64,000 bases of DNA, from contig NZ_JAPEPJ010000001.1 in the NCBI RefSeq assembly GCF_026340255.1, positions 2,721,001-2,785,000 of the forward strand, read 5' to 3'. This DNA is from Streptomyces sp. NBC_01408 (GTDB taxonomy: Bacteria; Actinomycetota; Actinomycetes; Streptomycetales; Streptomycetaceae). Shown here piece by piece: positions 9,889 to 18,163 of this stretch. Positions within the stretch are counted from its first letter, which is position 1. Each line of letters starts with the position of its first letter. The notes below the pieces were generated by a model, which had not been told where the DNA came from, searched no databases, and was given only the letters and a program-made list of their open reading frames with translations. The position numbers and the translations under genes were made by a program.

Positions 9889-10257
9889 CGTTGGCTCCCG
9901 CAGTGTTCGTGAGTGTCCGTGCAGGAAAGTGTGCCGATCATAGAGGCTGCCGGGAGGCCCTATCCAGCGGCGTCGCCGGTCGGGGCACGGTCCTTTGACG
10001 AGTTTGGCGTCAGGGTGACGCCGTGCTGACGCACCGTCCGCATGACAGGGGTCGATCGTTTCTGCGCGCCTCTGAGCATGCGGAGGCTGCTGCTGATCTC
10101 GCGTGATCGGTCGTGACGTTCTGTAGGCAGACGCGTGAAGTTGGAGGGTCACCGGCTTGCCCTATTGCTCACTCGTGTGGGGCAGCGGAACAGGGCACTA
10201 GTAAGACAATCGCCTCAAGGTGGACGAGAGGGTACGAATCCACCACCGGAGGTCGAT
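9889..10257. other. Divergent intergenic region, GGDEF-EAL gene / metalloprotease gene
   Basis: These 369 bases separate two divergent genes. No credible coding sequence is seen. The region holds a perfect 7-3-7 palindrome at 10006-10022 and a looser GTGA-N10-TCAC repeat at 10135-10152. I cannot place the promoters with confidence. Confidence 0.6.
10006..10022. promoter_or_regulatory. 17-bp palindrome upstream of the c-di-GMP gene
   Basis: GGCGTCAGGGTGACGCC is a perfect inverted repeat with a 3-base spacer, and another TGACGC follows at 10026-10031. It lies about 118 bases upstream of the GTG of the GGDEF-EAL gene. It does not match the BldD box closely enough to name the factor. Confidence 0.45.
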
Positions 10258-11493
10258 GTGCCGCGACAGGAGACACCCGGGGGAGTGGACTGCTCCCGCA
10301 TGCGAAGTACGGCGGCGGCGCTCACTTCCCTTACGGCGCTCGCCGCCATGTCACTGGTCGCGGGGCCCGCCGTGGCCGACCCCGGGGCCGGGCCCTGCGC
10401 GCTGACCCGGACGGCGGCGCACCACTCGCTGGGCCTGGACACCTGGAACGGCGCCTACCCCCGGCCCGAGCGCACCCTGAACGCGGTGATGGTCTTCCTC
10501 TCCTTCCCCGACCACCGCACCGCCCTCACGACCGACGAACTGGCCGCCGACTACTTCCCCGCCACCAGCGACTACTTCGAGCGGGCCTCGTACGGGCGCT
10601 TCCGCCTGGTCCCGCACCCGCAGAAGCACTGGATCCGGATGCCCAAGCCCTCCGCCGCCTACGGAATACAGCGTGACTGGGCCCCGGAGGACCGGGCCGC
10701 CTACCTGCGCGATGCGGTCGCCACCGCCGACGCCGAGGTGGACTTCGGCAAGTACGACGTCGTGTACTTCGTCGCCGACCCCGATGCGCCCGGCGTGGAC
10801 TCCGATGCCACGAAGGTCGTGAACTTCGACCGCCCGATCGTCGCGGACGGCACCGAGCTGCGGCGGATCGTCACCGTCTTCGAGCAGCATCCGCCCGACC
10901 GCAACGTCCTCGCCCACGAGACCGGGCACGTCTTCGACCTGCCCGACCTCTACCACCGGCCGACGGACGGCAAGGGCGACTGGGACACCTACGTCGGGGA
11001 CTGGGACGTCATGGGCAGCCAGTTCGGGATGGCCCCGGACCTCTTCGCCTGGCACAAGTGGAAGCTGGGCTGGCTGGACTCCTCCCAGGTGGACTGCGTG
11101 CAGTCCGGCTCCTCGCTGCACACCCTCCAGCCGCTCGCGCAGGCCCCGCCGCAGGGCGGCACCGGCGGGACCCGGCTCGCGGTGGTCCGTACCGGCCCCG
11201 GCAGTGCGATCGCCATCGAGGCGCGGGGCTCCGCCGGCAACGACGGGGACACCTGCACCGAAGGGGTCCTGGTCTACCGGGTCCGCAACGAGGCCGCGTC
11301 GGGCGGCGGCCCCATCGAGGTGCTGGACGGGCATCCGGAGACGGAGGCCTGCTGGGACCGCTCGGTGTACCCGCCGCTGGCGGACGCGCCGCTGGAGGTG
11401 GGGGAGGCGTACACGGTGCCGGGCGAGCGGATCAGGATCGAGGTCGCGGACCGGACCCAGTCGGGTGCGTACACGGTGAAGATCACGACGTAG
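10258..11493 (+). CDS. Secreted M6-family zinc metalloprotease
   Basis: A 411-residue exported protease. After an extended N-terminus, residues about 15-40 form a signal peptide (RSTAAALTSLTALAAMSLVA, ending AVADPG). The mature part contains VMVFLSFPDHR, the zinc-binding HExxH as AHETGHVFDLPDLY (H220-H224) and the downstream WDVMGSQFG segment with the Met-turn expected for M6 (immune-inhibitor-A-like) proteases. The C-terminal ~120 residues form a beta-rich domain. GTG at 10258 is preferred because GGAGG lies five bases upstream; an internal ATG at 10300 would give a shorter signal peptide and cannot be excluded. It is a single-gene unit ending at a strong hairpin. Confidence 0.88.
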   Translation: MPRQETPGGVDCSRMRSTAAALTSLTALAAMSLVAGPAVADPGAGPCALTRTAAHHSLGLDTWNGAYPRPERTLNAVMVFLSFPDHRTALTTDELAADYFPATSDYFERASYGRFRLVPHPQKHWIRMPKPSAAYGIQRDWAPEDRAAYLRDAVATADAEVDFGKYDVVYFVADPDAPGVDSDATKVVNFDRPIVADGTELRRIVTVFEQHPPDRNVLAHETGHVFDLPDLYHRPTDGKGDWDTYVGDWDVMGSQFGMAPDLFAWHKWKLGWLDSSQVDCVQSGSSLHTLQPLAQAPPQGGTGGTRLAVVRTGPGSAIAIEARGSAGNDGDTCTEGVLVYRVRNEAASGGGPIEVLDGHPETEACWDRSVYPPLADAPLEVGEAYTVPGERIRIEVADRTQSGAYTVKITT

Positions 11494-11521
11494 CGCGGAC
11501 GGCGCGAACGGCCGGGAACAC

Positions 11522-11555
11522 GAAGAAGGCCCCCACTCGCGTGGGGGCCTTCTTC
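11522..11555. terminator. Strong bidirectional terminator
   Basis: A 15-bp perfect stem, GAAGAAGGCCCCCAC with GTGGGGGCCTTCTTC, around a TCGC loop. It lies between the metalloprotease gene and the convergent tRNA-Lys gene and can serve both. Confidence 0.85.
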
Positions 11556-11561
11556 CGTCTG

Positions 11562-11635
11562 TGCGCCGCCAGGGACTCGAACCCCGGACCCGCTGATTAA
11601 GAGTCAGCTGCTCTAACCAACTGAGCTAGCGGCGC
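11562..11635 (-). tRNA. tRNA-Lys (anticodon CTT), second copy
   Basis: Base-for-base identical over 74 nt to the copy at 2498-2571 but on the opposite strand; the identity extends into the 5' flank (GTCAGCAG). The anticodon loop is CTCTTAA. No CCA is encoded. Confidence 0.97.
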
Positions 11636-11653
11636 CTGCTGACGTCGTAGACA

Positions 11654-12235
11654 TTAGCAGGCAGAACCGCGGAACGAAAAATCGATATCCGCAGGTCCAG
11701 TGCTCGCCGTCGTACGGGCCGCCCGGACGAAGGCCCAGAGCAGCGCCTCGGGCCCGGGAAGCCAAGGCCTGCGCGTGTCGGGGGCCACGAGCCAGCGCGA
11801 GACGCCGGGCGCGCCGGCCAGCGGCGGCACGGTGACGGCGTCGCCGAGCCCGTGGCACAGCGGCACCGGGGCCGTACGGGCGCCGCCCCACTCCTCCCAC
11901 TTCAGCAGCGCAGGCAGCCGGTGGGCCGTGCCGGGGGCGGCGAACAGCAGCATCCGGCCGCGGTGCACGGCGACCGGCCCGGAGCCGGGGCCCTCGGCCC
12001 AGAGCAGGTCCAGGACGCGGCGCCCGAGGACGAGGGGCACGTTGACGACGTCGAAGGCGGTCCCGCAGGGCAGCACGGCGGGAGAGGCCGCCCGGGTCTC
12101 CCAGATCGCGAGCGTGCTCCGCGGATGGGCCGACGCGGAGGCGAGCCAGGCGGCGCCCTGCGGGGTGACGTGGGTGGCGGGTGCGGTGCGGGTGTCGAGG
12201 GCGGGGCATCCGGGGGCCGTCGTCAGCGTCGTCAT
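11654..12235 (-). CDS. Primase/polymerase-like domain protein
   Basis: A 193-residue protein. The layout resembles the small stand-alone bifunctional primase/polymerase (prim-pol) N-terminal domain proteins common in Streptomyces: PQGAAWLASASAHPRSTL, then LPCGTAFDVVNVPLVLGRRVL, GPVAVHRGRMLLFAAPGTA and VPPLAGAPGVSRWL. The acidic metal-binding residues of active prim-pols are not obvious, so it may be catalytically dead. The ATG at 12235 (a TTG lies two codons upstream) has no Shine-Dalgarno sequence and may be read from a leaderless message. It sits between tRNA-Lys and a long palindromic repeat, a common place for relics of mobile elements, but no integrase is present. Confidence 0.6.
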   Translation of the reverse strand: MTTLTTAPGCPALDTRTAPATHVTPQGAAWLASASAHPRSTLAIWETRAASPAVLPCGTAFDVVNVPLVLGRRVLDLLWAEGPGSGPVAVHRGRMLLFAAPGTAHRLPALLKWEEWGGARTAPVPLCHGLGDAVTVPPLAGAPGVSRWLVAPDTRRPWLPGPEALLWAFVRAARTTASTGPADIDFSFRGSAC

Positions 12236-12386
12236 ACGCAAATATCTACCGGGCGTAATGCTGTGGCTTCCAGGAGTTACCGAAAACCCAGACGGGGTGG
12301 GGGGAGAGGGAGTATGTTGCGCCCCGCATATGCCAGTCCGCTGCGCTTGGCGGTGCGGGATCTCTGCGGCTCCGGCGCCGCTGCCG

Positions 12387-12503
12387 GGGGCTCCGCCCCC
12401 GGACCCCCGCTCCTCAAACGCCGGAGGGGCTGGATTTTCGCTCCGGCGTCGGCAAAATCCAGCCTCGCCGGCGTTTGAGGCGCGGGGTCTGGGGCGGAGC
12501 CCC
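12387..12503. repeat. Long palindromic intergenic repeat
   Basis: A left arm (12387-12438) and right arm (12454-12503) of about 50 bases each form an imperfect inverted repeat around a 15-base spacer. The arms contain the unit CAGCCTCGCCGGCGTTTGAG followed by GCGCGGGGTC and GGAGCCCC. The same unit recurs at 47960-48002 and 48190-48230 inside a coding sequence. Such elements are scattered in Streptomyces intergenic regions; here it may also end transcription of the gene at 12506-12853. Confidence 0.8.
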
Positions 12504-12505
12504 AG

Positions 12506-12853
12506 CTACGGGGAGTCCGGGCCCGCGTCGCGCTGGAGGGTTTCGCCGAACTCGATCATTTTGCGGGCGTAGTCCTCGGTCCATTCCGCACACGCCGCGA
12601 TCGCCGCAGGCGAGAGGCGGTCGAAGCGGCGCGGGTCCGCCAGCTGGGCCGCTGCCAGGGCCTGGAACTCCACCGCCCGGTCCTGCGCCGCCCGGAAGGC
12701 GAGCGTCAGCTCGGTGGCCCGGGTCAGGAGTTCGCGCGGGTCGTCGATGGACTCCAGGTCGAAGAAGTGCTCCGGGTCCGTGACGGCCTCCGAGGGCTCG
12801 AAGAGCAGCGGCGCGGGCCGCAGCCTCCGCTCGGTCCGCTCGGGCTCTGCCAT
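12506..12853 (-). CDS. Small conserved protein of unknown function
   Basis: A 115-residue acidic, mostly helical protein (TDPEHFFDLESIDDPRELLT ... AEWTEDYARKMIEFGETLQ). The ATG at 12853 has AGGAGG six bases upstream, a strong site. I recognise no domain and see no signal peptide or membrane segment. It lies 190 bases downstream of the helicase gene on the same strand, so it could be the last member of that operon or a separate unit. Confidence 0.7.
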   Translation of the reverse strand: MAEPERTERRLRPAPLLFEPSEAVTDPEHFFDLESIDDPRELLTRATELTLAFRAAQDRAVEFQALAAAQLADPRRFDRLSPAAIAACAEWTEDYARKMIEFGETLQRDAGPDSP

Positions 12854-13043
12854 GCCTGTCCTCCTGCTGCGCGTGCGAAATGCTTCCGGGCCACCGTCCA
12901 TTGTCCAACGCCACGCAAGGGCGCACACGGGTTCACGGCCACGAGCTGGAACGTCCGTACGGACGACGGGACGCAGGGGGCGGCCGACGCCGTCCGTGAC
13001 GGGGGAGTCGGCCAGATGAGCGGCAGCGCCCTGCGGACACGGC

Positions 13044-14384
13044 CTAAGGCCGCCAGGCCACCCGGTGCTCGGCCAGGTGGGCCAGAACTGAATGGTTCGC
13101 CTCCCAGCCGTCCGGGAACTTCATCGTCACGCCCAGCTGGACCGGTTCCGTCGAGGGATGGTCGTCCAGGAGTTCCGCTATGCCCGCCCGGGCCACCACC
13201 ACGCAGGCGTGCCGGTGCCGGGAGGCCAGGACGCACAGGCGGCCCGTCTCCAGGTGGAAGGCCGTCGCGTCCGGGCGGCCCGACAGCGGATGGAGCACCA
13301 CCGTCAGGTCGTACTCGCGGCCCTGGAGCCGGTTCGCGGTGTCCACCGTGACGCCCGTGACCCCGAGCGCGGCCAGCGCCGCCCGGACGGCCGCCGCCTG
13401 GTCGCGGTGGGCAGTGCCGACGGCGATCCGGTCGGGCGTCAGCGGGGCCGGCAGCGGGGACTGCTCGTCCGAGGTCACCGCCCCGCGGTCCAGCGCGCGG
13501 CGGACGACGAGGGCCACCGCCCGCACCGCCTCCGGGTCGGTGCGCGGGGTGTGCCGCGCGGGCAGCTCCAGCAGGCCCCAGCCCGCCTCGGCGGCCTCGT
13601 CCAGGACCCGGTCGGGGCCCGACCCGTCCGAGGGGACCCCGTACGACAGCCGCCGGTCGCCCGGCCCCGTACCGCTGCGGAACTGCGTGTACGGGTAGAA
13701 GGCGCGGGAGACCAGCGGCGCGGCCGTCGCCGGGAGCCGCCAGGACACCGGCAGCCGGTGCTGCGGCAGCTGCGGGTTGTGCGCCAGCAGGGTGGACACC
13801 GCCGAGGCGGAGGGGTCGTAGGACAGGCCCGCCCACTGCTCCGCGCCGACCACGCTGAAGGGGTCCAGCTGCCCCGGGTCGCCCACGAACAGGGCCCGGT
13901 CGAACAGCCCCGCCACGGCCAGCAGCGCGTCGGAGCGCATCTGGTACGCCTCGTCGACGATGGCGTGCTCCCAGGGCTCGACGTCCTTGACGAAGGCCCA
14001 CTTCGCCGCGGTCGAGATGGTGACCGGCAGCTCGGCGAGGTCTCCCGGCTTGGCGGAGAGCGTCACCGACGGCAGCTCGCGCAGCGCCGGGTCGTAGGCG
14101 TCCCCGTCGCTGCTGTGCAGCCGGCCCACCCGCAGCTCCGGGTCCTTGGCGGCGAGCCGCAGCACCAGGTCGTCGACCTGGGCGTTGGTCTGCGCGACGA
14201 CCATCAGCCGGCGTCCGGCCGCGGCCAGCTCGCGGGCGGCCCGGACGACGAGCGTGGACTTGCCGGCTCCGGGCGGGGAGTCGACGACCACGCCCCGCTC
14301 GGTCCCGTGCAGCGTGTCGTGGAGGATCGCGGCGGTCGCCCGCGAGGCGGCCAGGGCCGGATCGAAGGAGGCGGTCGCGGTCAC
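13044..14384 (-). CDS. SF1 (Upf1/Dna2-like) helicase
   Basis: A 446-residue superfamily-1 helicase. Walker A is SPPGAGKST at residues 36-44, followed by motif Ia (VVAQTNAQVDDL), the Walker B/II motif VDEAYQ at 143-148, motif III FVGDPGQLDPF near 168-177, motif V TANRLQGREYD and motif VI LASRHRHACVVV. The DEAxQ box and GDPxQLxP motif fit the SF1B Upf1/Dna2 branch better than UvrD. The GTG at 14384 overlaps the upstream stop by four bases (GTGA), indicating coupled translation. It is the third gene of a three-gene unit with a RecB/Cas4-type nuclease and an unknown protein, so action on DNA ends is likely. It is compact, with no large accessory insertions. Confidence 0.85.
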   Translation of the reverse strand: MTATASFDPALAASRATAAILHDTLHGTERGVVVDSPPGAGKSTLVVRAARELAAAGRRLMVVAQTNAQVDDLVLRLAAKDPELRVGRLHSSDGDAYDPALRELPSVTLSAKPGDLAELPVTISTAAKWAFVKDVEPWEHAIVDEAYQMRSDALLAVAGLFDRALFVGDPGQLDPFSVVGAEQWAGLSYDPSASAVSTLLAHNPQLPQHRLPVSWRLPATAAPLVSRAFYPYTQFRSGTGPGDRRLSYGVPSDGSGPDRVLDEAAEAGWGLLELPARHTPRTDPEAVRAVALVVRRALDRGAVTSDEQSPLPAPLTPDRIAVGTAHRDQAAAVRAALAALGVTGVTVDTANRLQGREYDLTVVLHPLSGRPDATAFHLETGRLCVLASRHRHACVVVARAGIAELLDDHPSTEPVQLGVTMKFPDGWEANHSVLAHLAEHRVAWRP

Positions 14385-15964
14385 AGCACGTCCTCGTCGG
14401 TCACGGTGTCGGGCAGGGGGACGGCGCTCAGGTGTCCTGGCGGGCCGCCGTGGGTCCACGGGGTCCGCTCCGGCTCCGGGAGCTTCGGGCCGCCGCGCGC
14501 GTCGTGCTCGAAGAGCGTCCAGCACACCCGGTCGCCCTTCTCCGGCACCGAACCGGGCTCCGGATCCCGGCCGCGGCCCATCTTGTCCAGCAGCCGCAGC
14601 ACGATGCCGCCGTCCTCCTCGAAGCGTACGAACCGCGCCGACTGCGGGCGGCCCTCCAGGGAGCGGAACACCTTCGCGCCGCCGTCCTCGGCGAGCTGCG
14701 GCCGGTCCTCCGTCGCCACCGTCACCAGCGGGCGGGGGCTGGGCCGTTTGGAGTCCGTCCACTCCATGACCACCTCGGTCACCTCGCCGGCGAAGGCCTC
14801 GCCCGCGAGCCGCCGGCCCGCCATCACCAGGGGGTCGTCCAGGGCCTCCTGGGCGTCGAGCCGCACCTGCTCGGTCTCCCGGGTGGCCAGCTTCTGAGCC
14901 GCAGTCACCGCGTCGTCGCGGCGCGGCTGCGGGGGCTCGCCCGCCCGTACGCGGTCCCGGTGGCCGGTGTACGACCAGCGGTCGCGGGTCCAGCGTTCCT
15001 CGGCGCGCTCGCCCGGCGGCAGGGTGCGCAGCAGGTCGACCGCCTCCCACGTCGCCCACCAGGTGCTCGACATCTGGTCCACGACCAGTTGGCGCACGGC
15101 CCGTTCGGCCTTCCGCACCTCGTGGTCGTCGTCCCCGGGCCCGGCTGCCAGGGCCGCGCGCGCCGCGTCGTAGCGGGCGATCGCCGGGGCCAGCAGCTTG
15201 TTGTCGAAGGCCGGGTCGGTCGCAGGACCGGCGGGCGGGCACAGCAACTGGCCGTCCTTGTCGCGGCCCAGCTCCGCCCGGAGCGCCGCCTCGGCCCCCG
15301 AGCGGCCCTCCGGCGGGTCGATCCAGCCCAGCAGCGCGCCCAGGTGCTGGTCCTCCAGGTTGCTCTGGCCGGTCGCCCAATGGCGGGACAGCAGGTCCGT
15401 CGCCGACAGCAGCATCGAGGACCCGGGCACCCGGGAGCGCTCGGCGAGGTGGGTGAACCAGCGCCCCAGCATCGGCACCTGCGTCGGCGCCGGATACGGA
15501 TTCTCCGGGTCCTCCTCGGCGGTGCGCCGGAACCTCATCGACCGGCCGAGCAGCCGCACGTACTCGATGCCCGCCCGGCTCGGCACGATCAGCTGCGGCG
15601 CGTCCACGCACAGCTCGGTCTCGACCTTGACCCGCTTGCCCGTCTCCGGGTCGGTCTCGCTGCGCTCGGCCGGCTCCACGGCATCCGCGTAGGCGTCGAT
15701 GTGGGCCAGCACCTGGACCGCCAGGTCCGCGAGGAACGCCCAGCGCAGGTCCCGGTCGCGCGGCTGGGGTATCACGAACACCCGTGGCTCGTGTCGGTCG
15801 GTCCCGACCAGCGCGCCCAGCGGGGCCCCGGCCTCACCGGCCGTGGTCAGCGGTACGAAGACCATCGGGGTCTCGGACAGGTGGCGGTGCCGCACGGTCG
15901 CGAGAGGCTGGGCGCGGCCCGCGCGGACCGCCTCCAGCCGGGCCAGGGTGCTCAGCAGGGGCAT
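14381..15964 (-). CDS. Unknown 527-aa protein of the nuclease-helicase operon
   Basis: A 527-residue protein that I do not recognise. It starts at ATG 15964, inside the last 13 bases of the nuclease gene, and ends overlapping the helicase start, so all three are translated together. No signal peptide, membrane segment or nucleotide-binding motif is visible. The N-terminal half is mixed alpha/beta (TPMVFVPLTTAG, RVFVIPQPRDRDLRW, PQLIVPSRAGIEYVRLLGR). The middle is helical with many charged residues. The C-terminal ~130 residues are beta-rich (VVMEWTDSKRP, RFVRFEEDGGIVLRLLDKMG), compatible with an OB-like nucleic-acid-binding domain. A role as a scaffold or DNA-binding subunit is inference from the operon alone. 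Confidence 0.75.
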   Translation of the reverse strand: MPLLSTLARLEAVRAGRAQPLATVRHRHLSETPMVFVPLTTAGEAGAPLGALVGTDRHEPRVFVIPQPRDRDLRWAFLADLAVQVLAHIDAYADAVEPAERSETDPETGKRVKVETELCVDAPQLIVPSRAGIEYVRLLGRSMRFRRTAEEDPENPYPAPTQVPMLGRWFTHLAERSRVPGSSMLLSATDLLSRHWATGQSNLEDQHLGALLGWIDPPEGRSGAEAALRAELGRDKDGQLLCPPAGPATDPAFDNKLLAPAIARYDAARAALAAGPGDDDHEVRKAERAVRQLVVDQMSSTWWATWEAVDLLRTLPPGERAEERWTRDRWSYTGHRDRVRAGEPPQPRRDDAVTAAQKLATRETEQVRLDAQEALDDPLVMAGRRLAGEAFAGEVTEVVMEWTDSKRPSPRPLVTVATEDRPQLAEDGGAKVFRSLEGRPQSARFVRFEEDGGIVLRLLDKMGRGRDPEPGSVPEKGDRVCWTLFEHDARGGPKLPEPERTPWTHGGPPGHLSAVPLPDTVTDEDVL

Positions 15965-17157
15965 TCGGGGGTCTCCGGGGCGTGGTACGGCGGACGGGCG
16001 GCGGCCAGTTCCAGGGCCTCGGCGCGCAGCCGGCCCGCGCGGTGCAGCGCGGCCGCGGTCGGATCCCCGGCGCAGTCGGCCCCGGTGGCGGCGGCGAGGG
16101 CCTGCCCGACGGTGGTCAGCGCGCCCAGTTCGCCCCGTACGGAACGGCCCAGCGCGGTCACCTGGTCGGCGGCGCGGGCCCCGTCCCGGCAGTGGAAGGC
16201 CAGCTCGCAGGCGGCCAGGCACTCGGGGGCGTAGGCGGCGTCCACCGCGGAGACGGCTTCGGTGAGCTCCTCGGCGGGCCGGGAGGGGTCGAAGCTGAGC
16301 CCCTCGGGCAGTCCCGCGGCGAGTTCCTCGACGCGGGTCAGGCGGTCCAGCTGGCGGCGGGTCACGGCGCGCTCGCGGCGGATGTCGACGGGCGCGGCGG
16401 TGGGCAGGTTGGAGAAGTCCTTGGGGCAGACCAGCAGCACCGAGTGTCCGACCTCGGCGCCGTCCAGCTTCTCGGCGGTGTTCTCCAGGGCCAGGACGTA
16501 GACGGCGGCCTGGCGGGCGGCGGCGCCCACCTTCGCGGGGTCGGCGGCGCCGTCGATCATCGGGAAGGACTTGATCTCCACGACGGTCCAGCGGCCGTCG
16601 GGATGCACCACGACGGCGTCCGGCTCCAGGTAGGCGGGGGTGCCGGCCACCTCCAGGGCCAGCATCGGGTGGTCGAGCAGGGACCAGGCGCCCTCGGTCC
16701 GTCCGGCGGTGGTGGCCTCGCGCAGGGCGAGCGCGGTGCGGGCGGCCCGGCCCTCGGGTCCGGCGGCGGTGAGGTCGGGGACGCGGGCGTCCGGCCCGGG
16801 GGGCGCGGCGGCGGAGCCGAGGTGCTCGTGGACCAGGCGCAGCAGTTCGGCGCCGCCGTCGCCCTTGACCTTGGCCTCGAAGGAGTTCCCGCGGACGATC
16901 GCGAACTGTGACTGCCCGAAGGAGGCGGGCGAGCCGAGGGCCGAGGCGAGCGCGGTCTTGTCCACGCCCGCGCCGTCGAGCAGGGCGCGTCTGCCGCAGC
17001 CGGGGTTGGCGGCGAGGGCCGCCAGCGCCCGGGCGTCGAGCGGGCGGGGCGGCACGGCGGGGCCCCGCAGGCCGGCGAGCCGCTGCCGCAGCGTGGCGGG
17101 CTGCGGGGTCTGCTGCGCGGTTCGCCGGGGAGGGCCGCTGGGCGGGTAGGAGCTCAC
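15952..17157 (-). CDS. RecB/Cas4-type PD-(D/E)xK nuclease with cysteine cluster
   Basis: About 401 residues. The nuclease core shows the RecB-family motif order: E94 in NSFEAKV, D180 in YLEPDAVVV, E194-x-K196 in WTVVEIKSF, and QxxxY at Q216-Y220. One cysteine before the core (C54, NPGCGRRAL) and three after it (C313, C317, C323 in CLAACELAFHC) reproduce the 1+3 layout that binds a 4Fe-4S cluster in Cas4, AddB and Dna2. It should be a metal-dependent DNA exonuclease. The start is uncertain: GTG 17157, GTG 17181 and TTG 17187 are in frame and none has a good ribosome site; 17157 is chosen because a Pro-rich tail begins there. It is the first gene of a coupled operon with an unknown protein and a helicase. 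Confidence 0.8.
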   Translation of the reverse strand: MSSYPPSGPPRRTAQQTPQPATLRQRLAGLRGPAVPPRPLDARALAALAANPGCGRRALLDGAGVDKTALASALGSPASFGQSQFAIVRGNSFEAKVKGDGGAELLRLVHEHLGSAAAPPGPDARVPDLTAAGPEGRAARTALALREATTAGRTEGAWSLLDHPMLALEVAGTPAYLEPDAVVVHPDGRWTVVEIKSFPMIDGAADPAKVGAAARQAAVYVLALENTAEKLDGAEVGHSVLLVCPKDFSNLPTAAPVDIRRERAVTRRQLDRLTRVEELAAGLPEGLSFDPSRPAEELTEAVSAVDAAYAPECLAACELAFHCRDGARAADQVTALGRSVRGELGALTTVGQALAAATGADCAGDPTAAALHRAGRLRAEALELAAARPPYHAPETPECPC

Positions 17158-17333
17158 CCGCGGAAGTGTCCCATCCGCCACTGACAATCGTGGACTTACC
17201 GCGGAAACCAGCTGTTCGCGGCCGGTGCGGTGGCCCGGCGTTCATGTGATGGATGATGGACGGACGACAGAACCGCTCCAAAAGCATGCATGTCCACGCA
17301 TACCCACACGAACCCATGGACCGGGAGAAATAC

Positions 17334-17930
17334 ATGGCCCCCCGCATCCTGCTGGCCCGCCACGGCCAGACGGCGTGGTCGCAGCTCGGCAAGCACACCG
17401 GGCGCACCGACGTGCCCCTGCTGGAGGAGGGCAAGCGGGGCGCGAAACTGCTCGGCGAGCGCCTGGCCCGCGACCCGTGGAAGGGCCTGCCCGGCGTGGA
17501 GGTCCGCACCAGCCCGCTGGTCCGCGCGAGCGAGAGCTGCGAGCTGGCCGGCTTCGGCGTGCAGGCGGAGCCGTGGGACACCCTGATGGAGTGGGACTAC
17601 GGCGACTACGAGGGCATGACCCCGGCGGAGATCCAGGCGGTCCGCCCGGGCTGGCTGATCTGGCGCGACGGGGTCCCGGGCGGCGAGTCCCTCGCCGATG
17701 TCGCGGCGCGCGCGGACGAGGTGGTCGCCTGGGCCCGCTCGGCGGAGCGCGACGTCCTGGTCTTCGCCCACGGCCACATCCTGCGCACCCTGGCCGCCCG
17801 CTGGCTCGGCTTCGAGGTCTCCTTCGGCGCACGCATCCGCCTGGAGCCCACCTCCCTCTCGGTCCTGGGCTGGGCCTACGGTGCGCCCGCGCTGGAACGC
17901 TGGAACGACACGGGGCACCTGGACGCGTAG
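17334..17930 (+). CDS. Histidine phosphatase (phosphoglycerate mutase superfamily)
   Basis: A 198-residue enzyme. The phosphate-accepting histidine lies in LLARHGQT near residue 9, the catalytic acid in the [11 protein letters not shown] segment, and the second histidine in [12 protein letters not shown]. These are the hallmarks of the branch-1 histidine phosphatases, a mix of sugar and nucleotide phosphatases; the substrate cannot be assigned. ATG 17334 has GGGAG six bases upstream and family homology begins at once, so earlier in-frame ATGs are unlikely. It is divergent from the nuclease operon. Its stop codon forms the first bases of a MITE-like inverted repeat. Confidence 0.88.
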   Translation: MAPRILLARHGQTAWSQLGKHTGRTDVPLLEEGKRGAKLLGERLARDPWKGLPGVEVRTSPLVRASESCELAGFGVQAEPWDTLMEWDYGDYEGMTPAEIQAVRPGWLIWRDGVPGGESLADVAARADEVVAWARSAERDVLVFAHGHILRTLAARWLGFEVSFGARIRLEPTSLSVLGWAYGAPALERWNDTGHLDA

Positions 17931-18105
17931 ACGAGTAAGTCCGAAGTGGCGCCTGCGGGGAGGGGCCAGGCACGCGCGTCTGCCGCGTTGTCGTCGGTCG
18001 CCGACGCTCCGCGTCGACTCCCTTCTCCGCCTTGCAGCCACACGCACCTGGCCCCTCCCCGCCCGCCCTGCGGGCGGACGACGCCACTTCGGACTTACTC
18101 GTCTA
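17928..18105. mobile_element. MITE-like element with 24-bp terminal inverted repeats
   Basis: A 24-bp sequence starting TAGACGAGTAAGTCC (17928-17951) is repeated exactly inverted at 18082-18105. Just inside each end there is a further shared inverted block, GGGGAGGGGCCAGG. The 178-bp element has no open reading frame of note; its centre is CG-rich and can fold on itself. Size and layout fit a non-autonomous transposable element or a folded intergenic repeat. It abuts and supplies the stop codon of the phosphatase gene. Confidence 0.7.
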
Positions 18106-18163
18106 GGGCCCGCCTTTCGGATCAGGCCCTACGCGCCCGGGCGGGACCCGGAGCGTCGACGCC

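Noticed and set aside
17284..17300. Alternating GCATGCATGT stretch before the phosphatase as an operator
   Set aside because: It is short, imperfect, and overlaps the natural leader; nothing else supports it.
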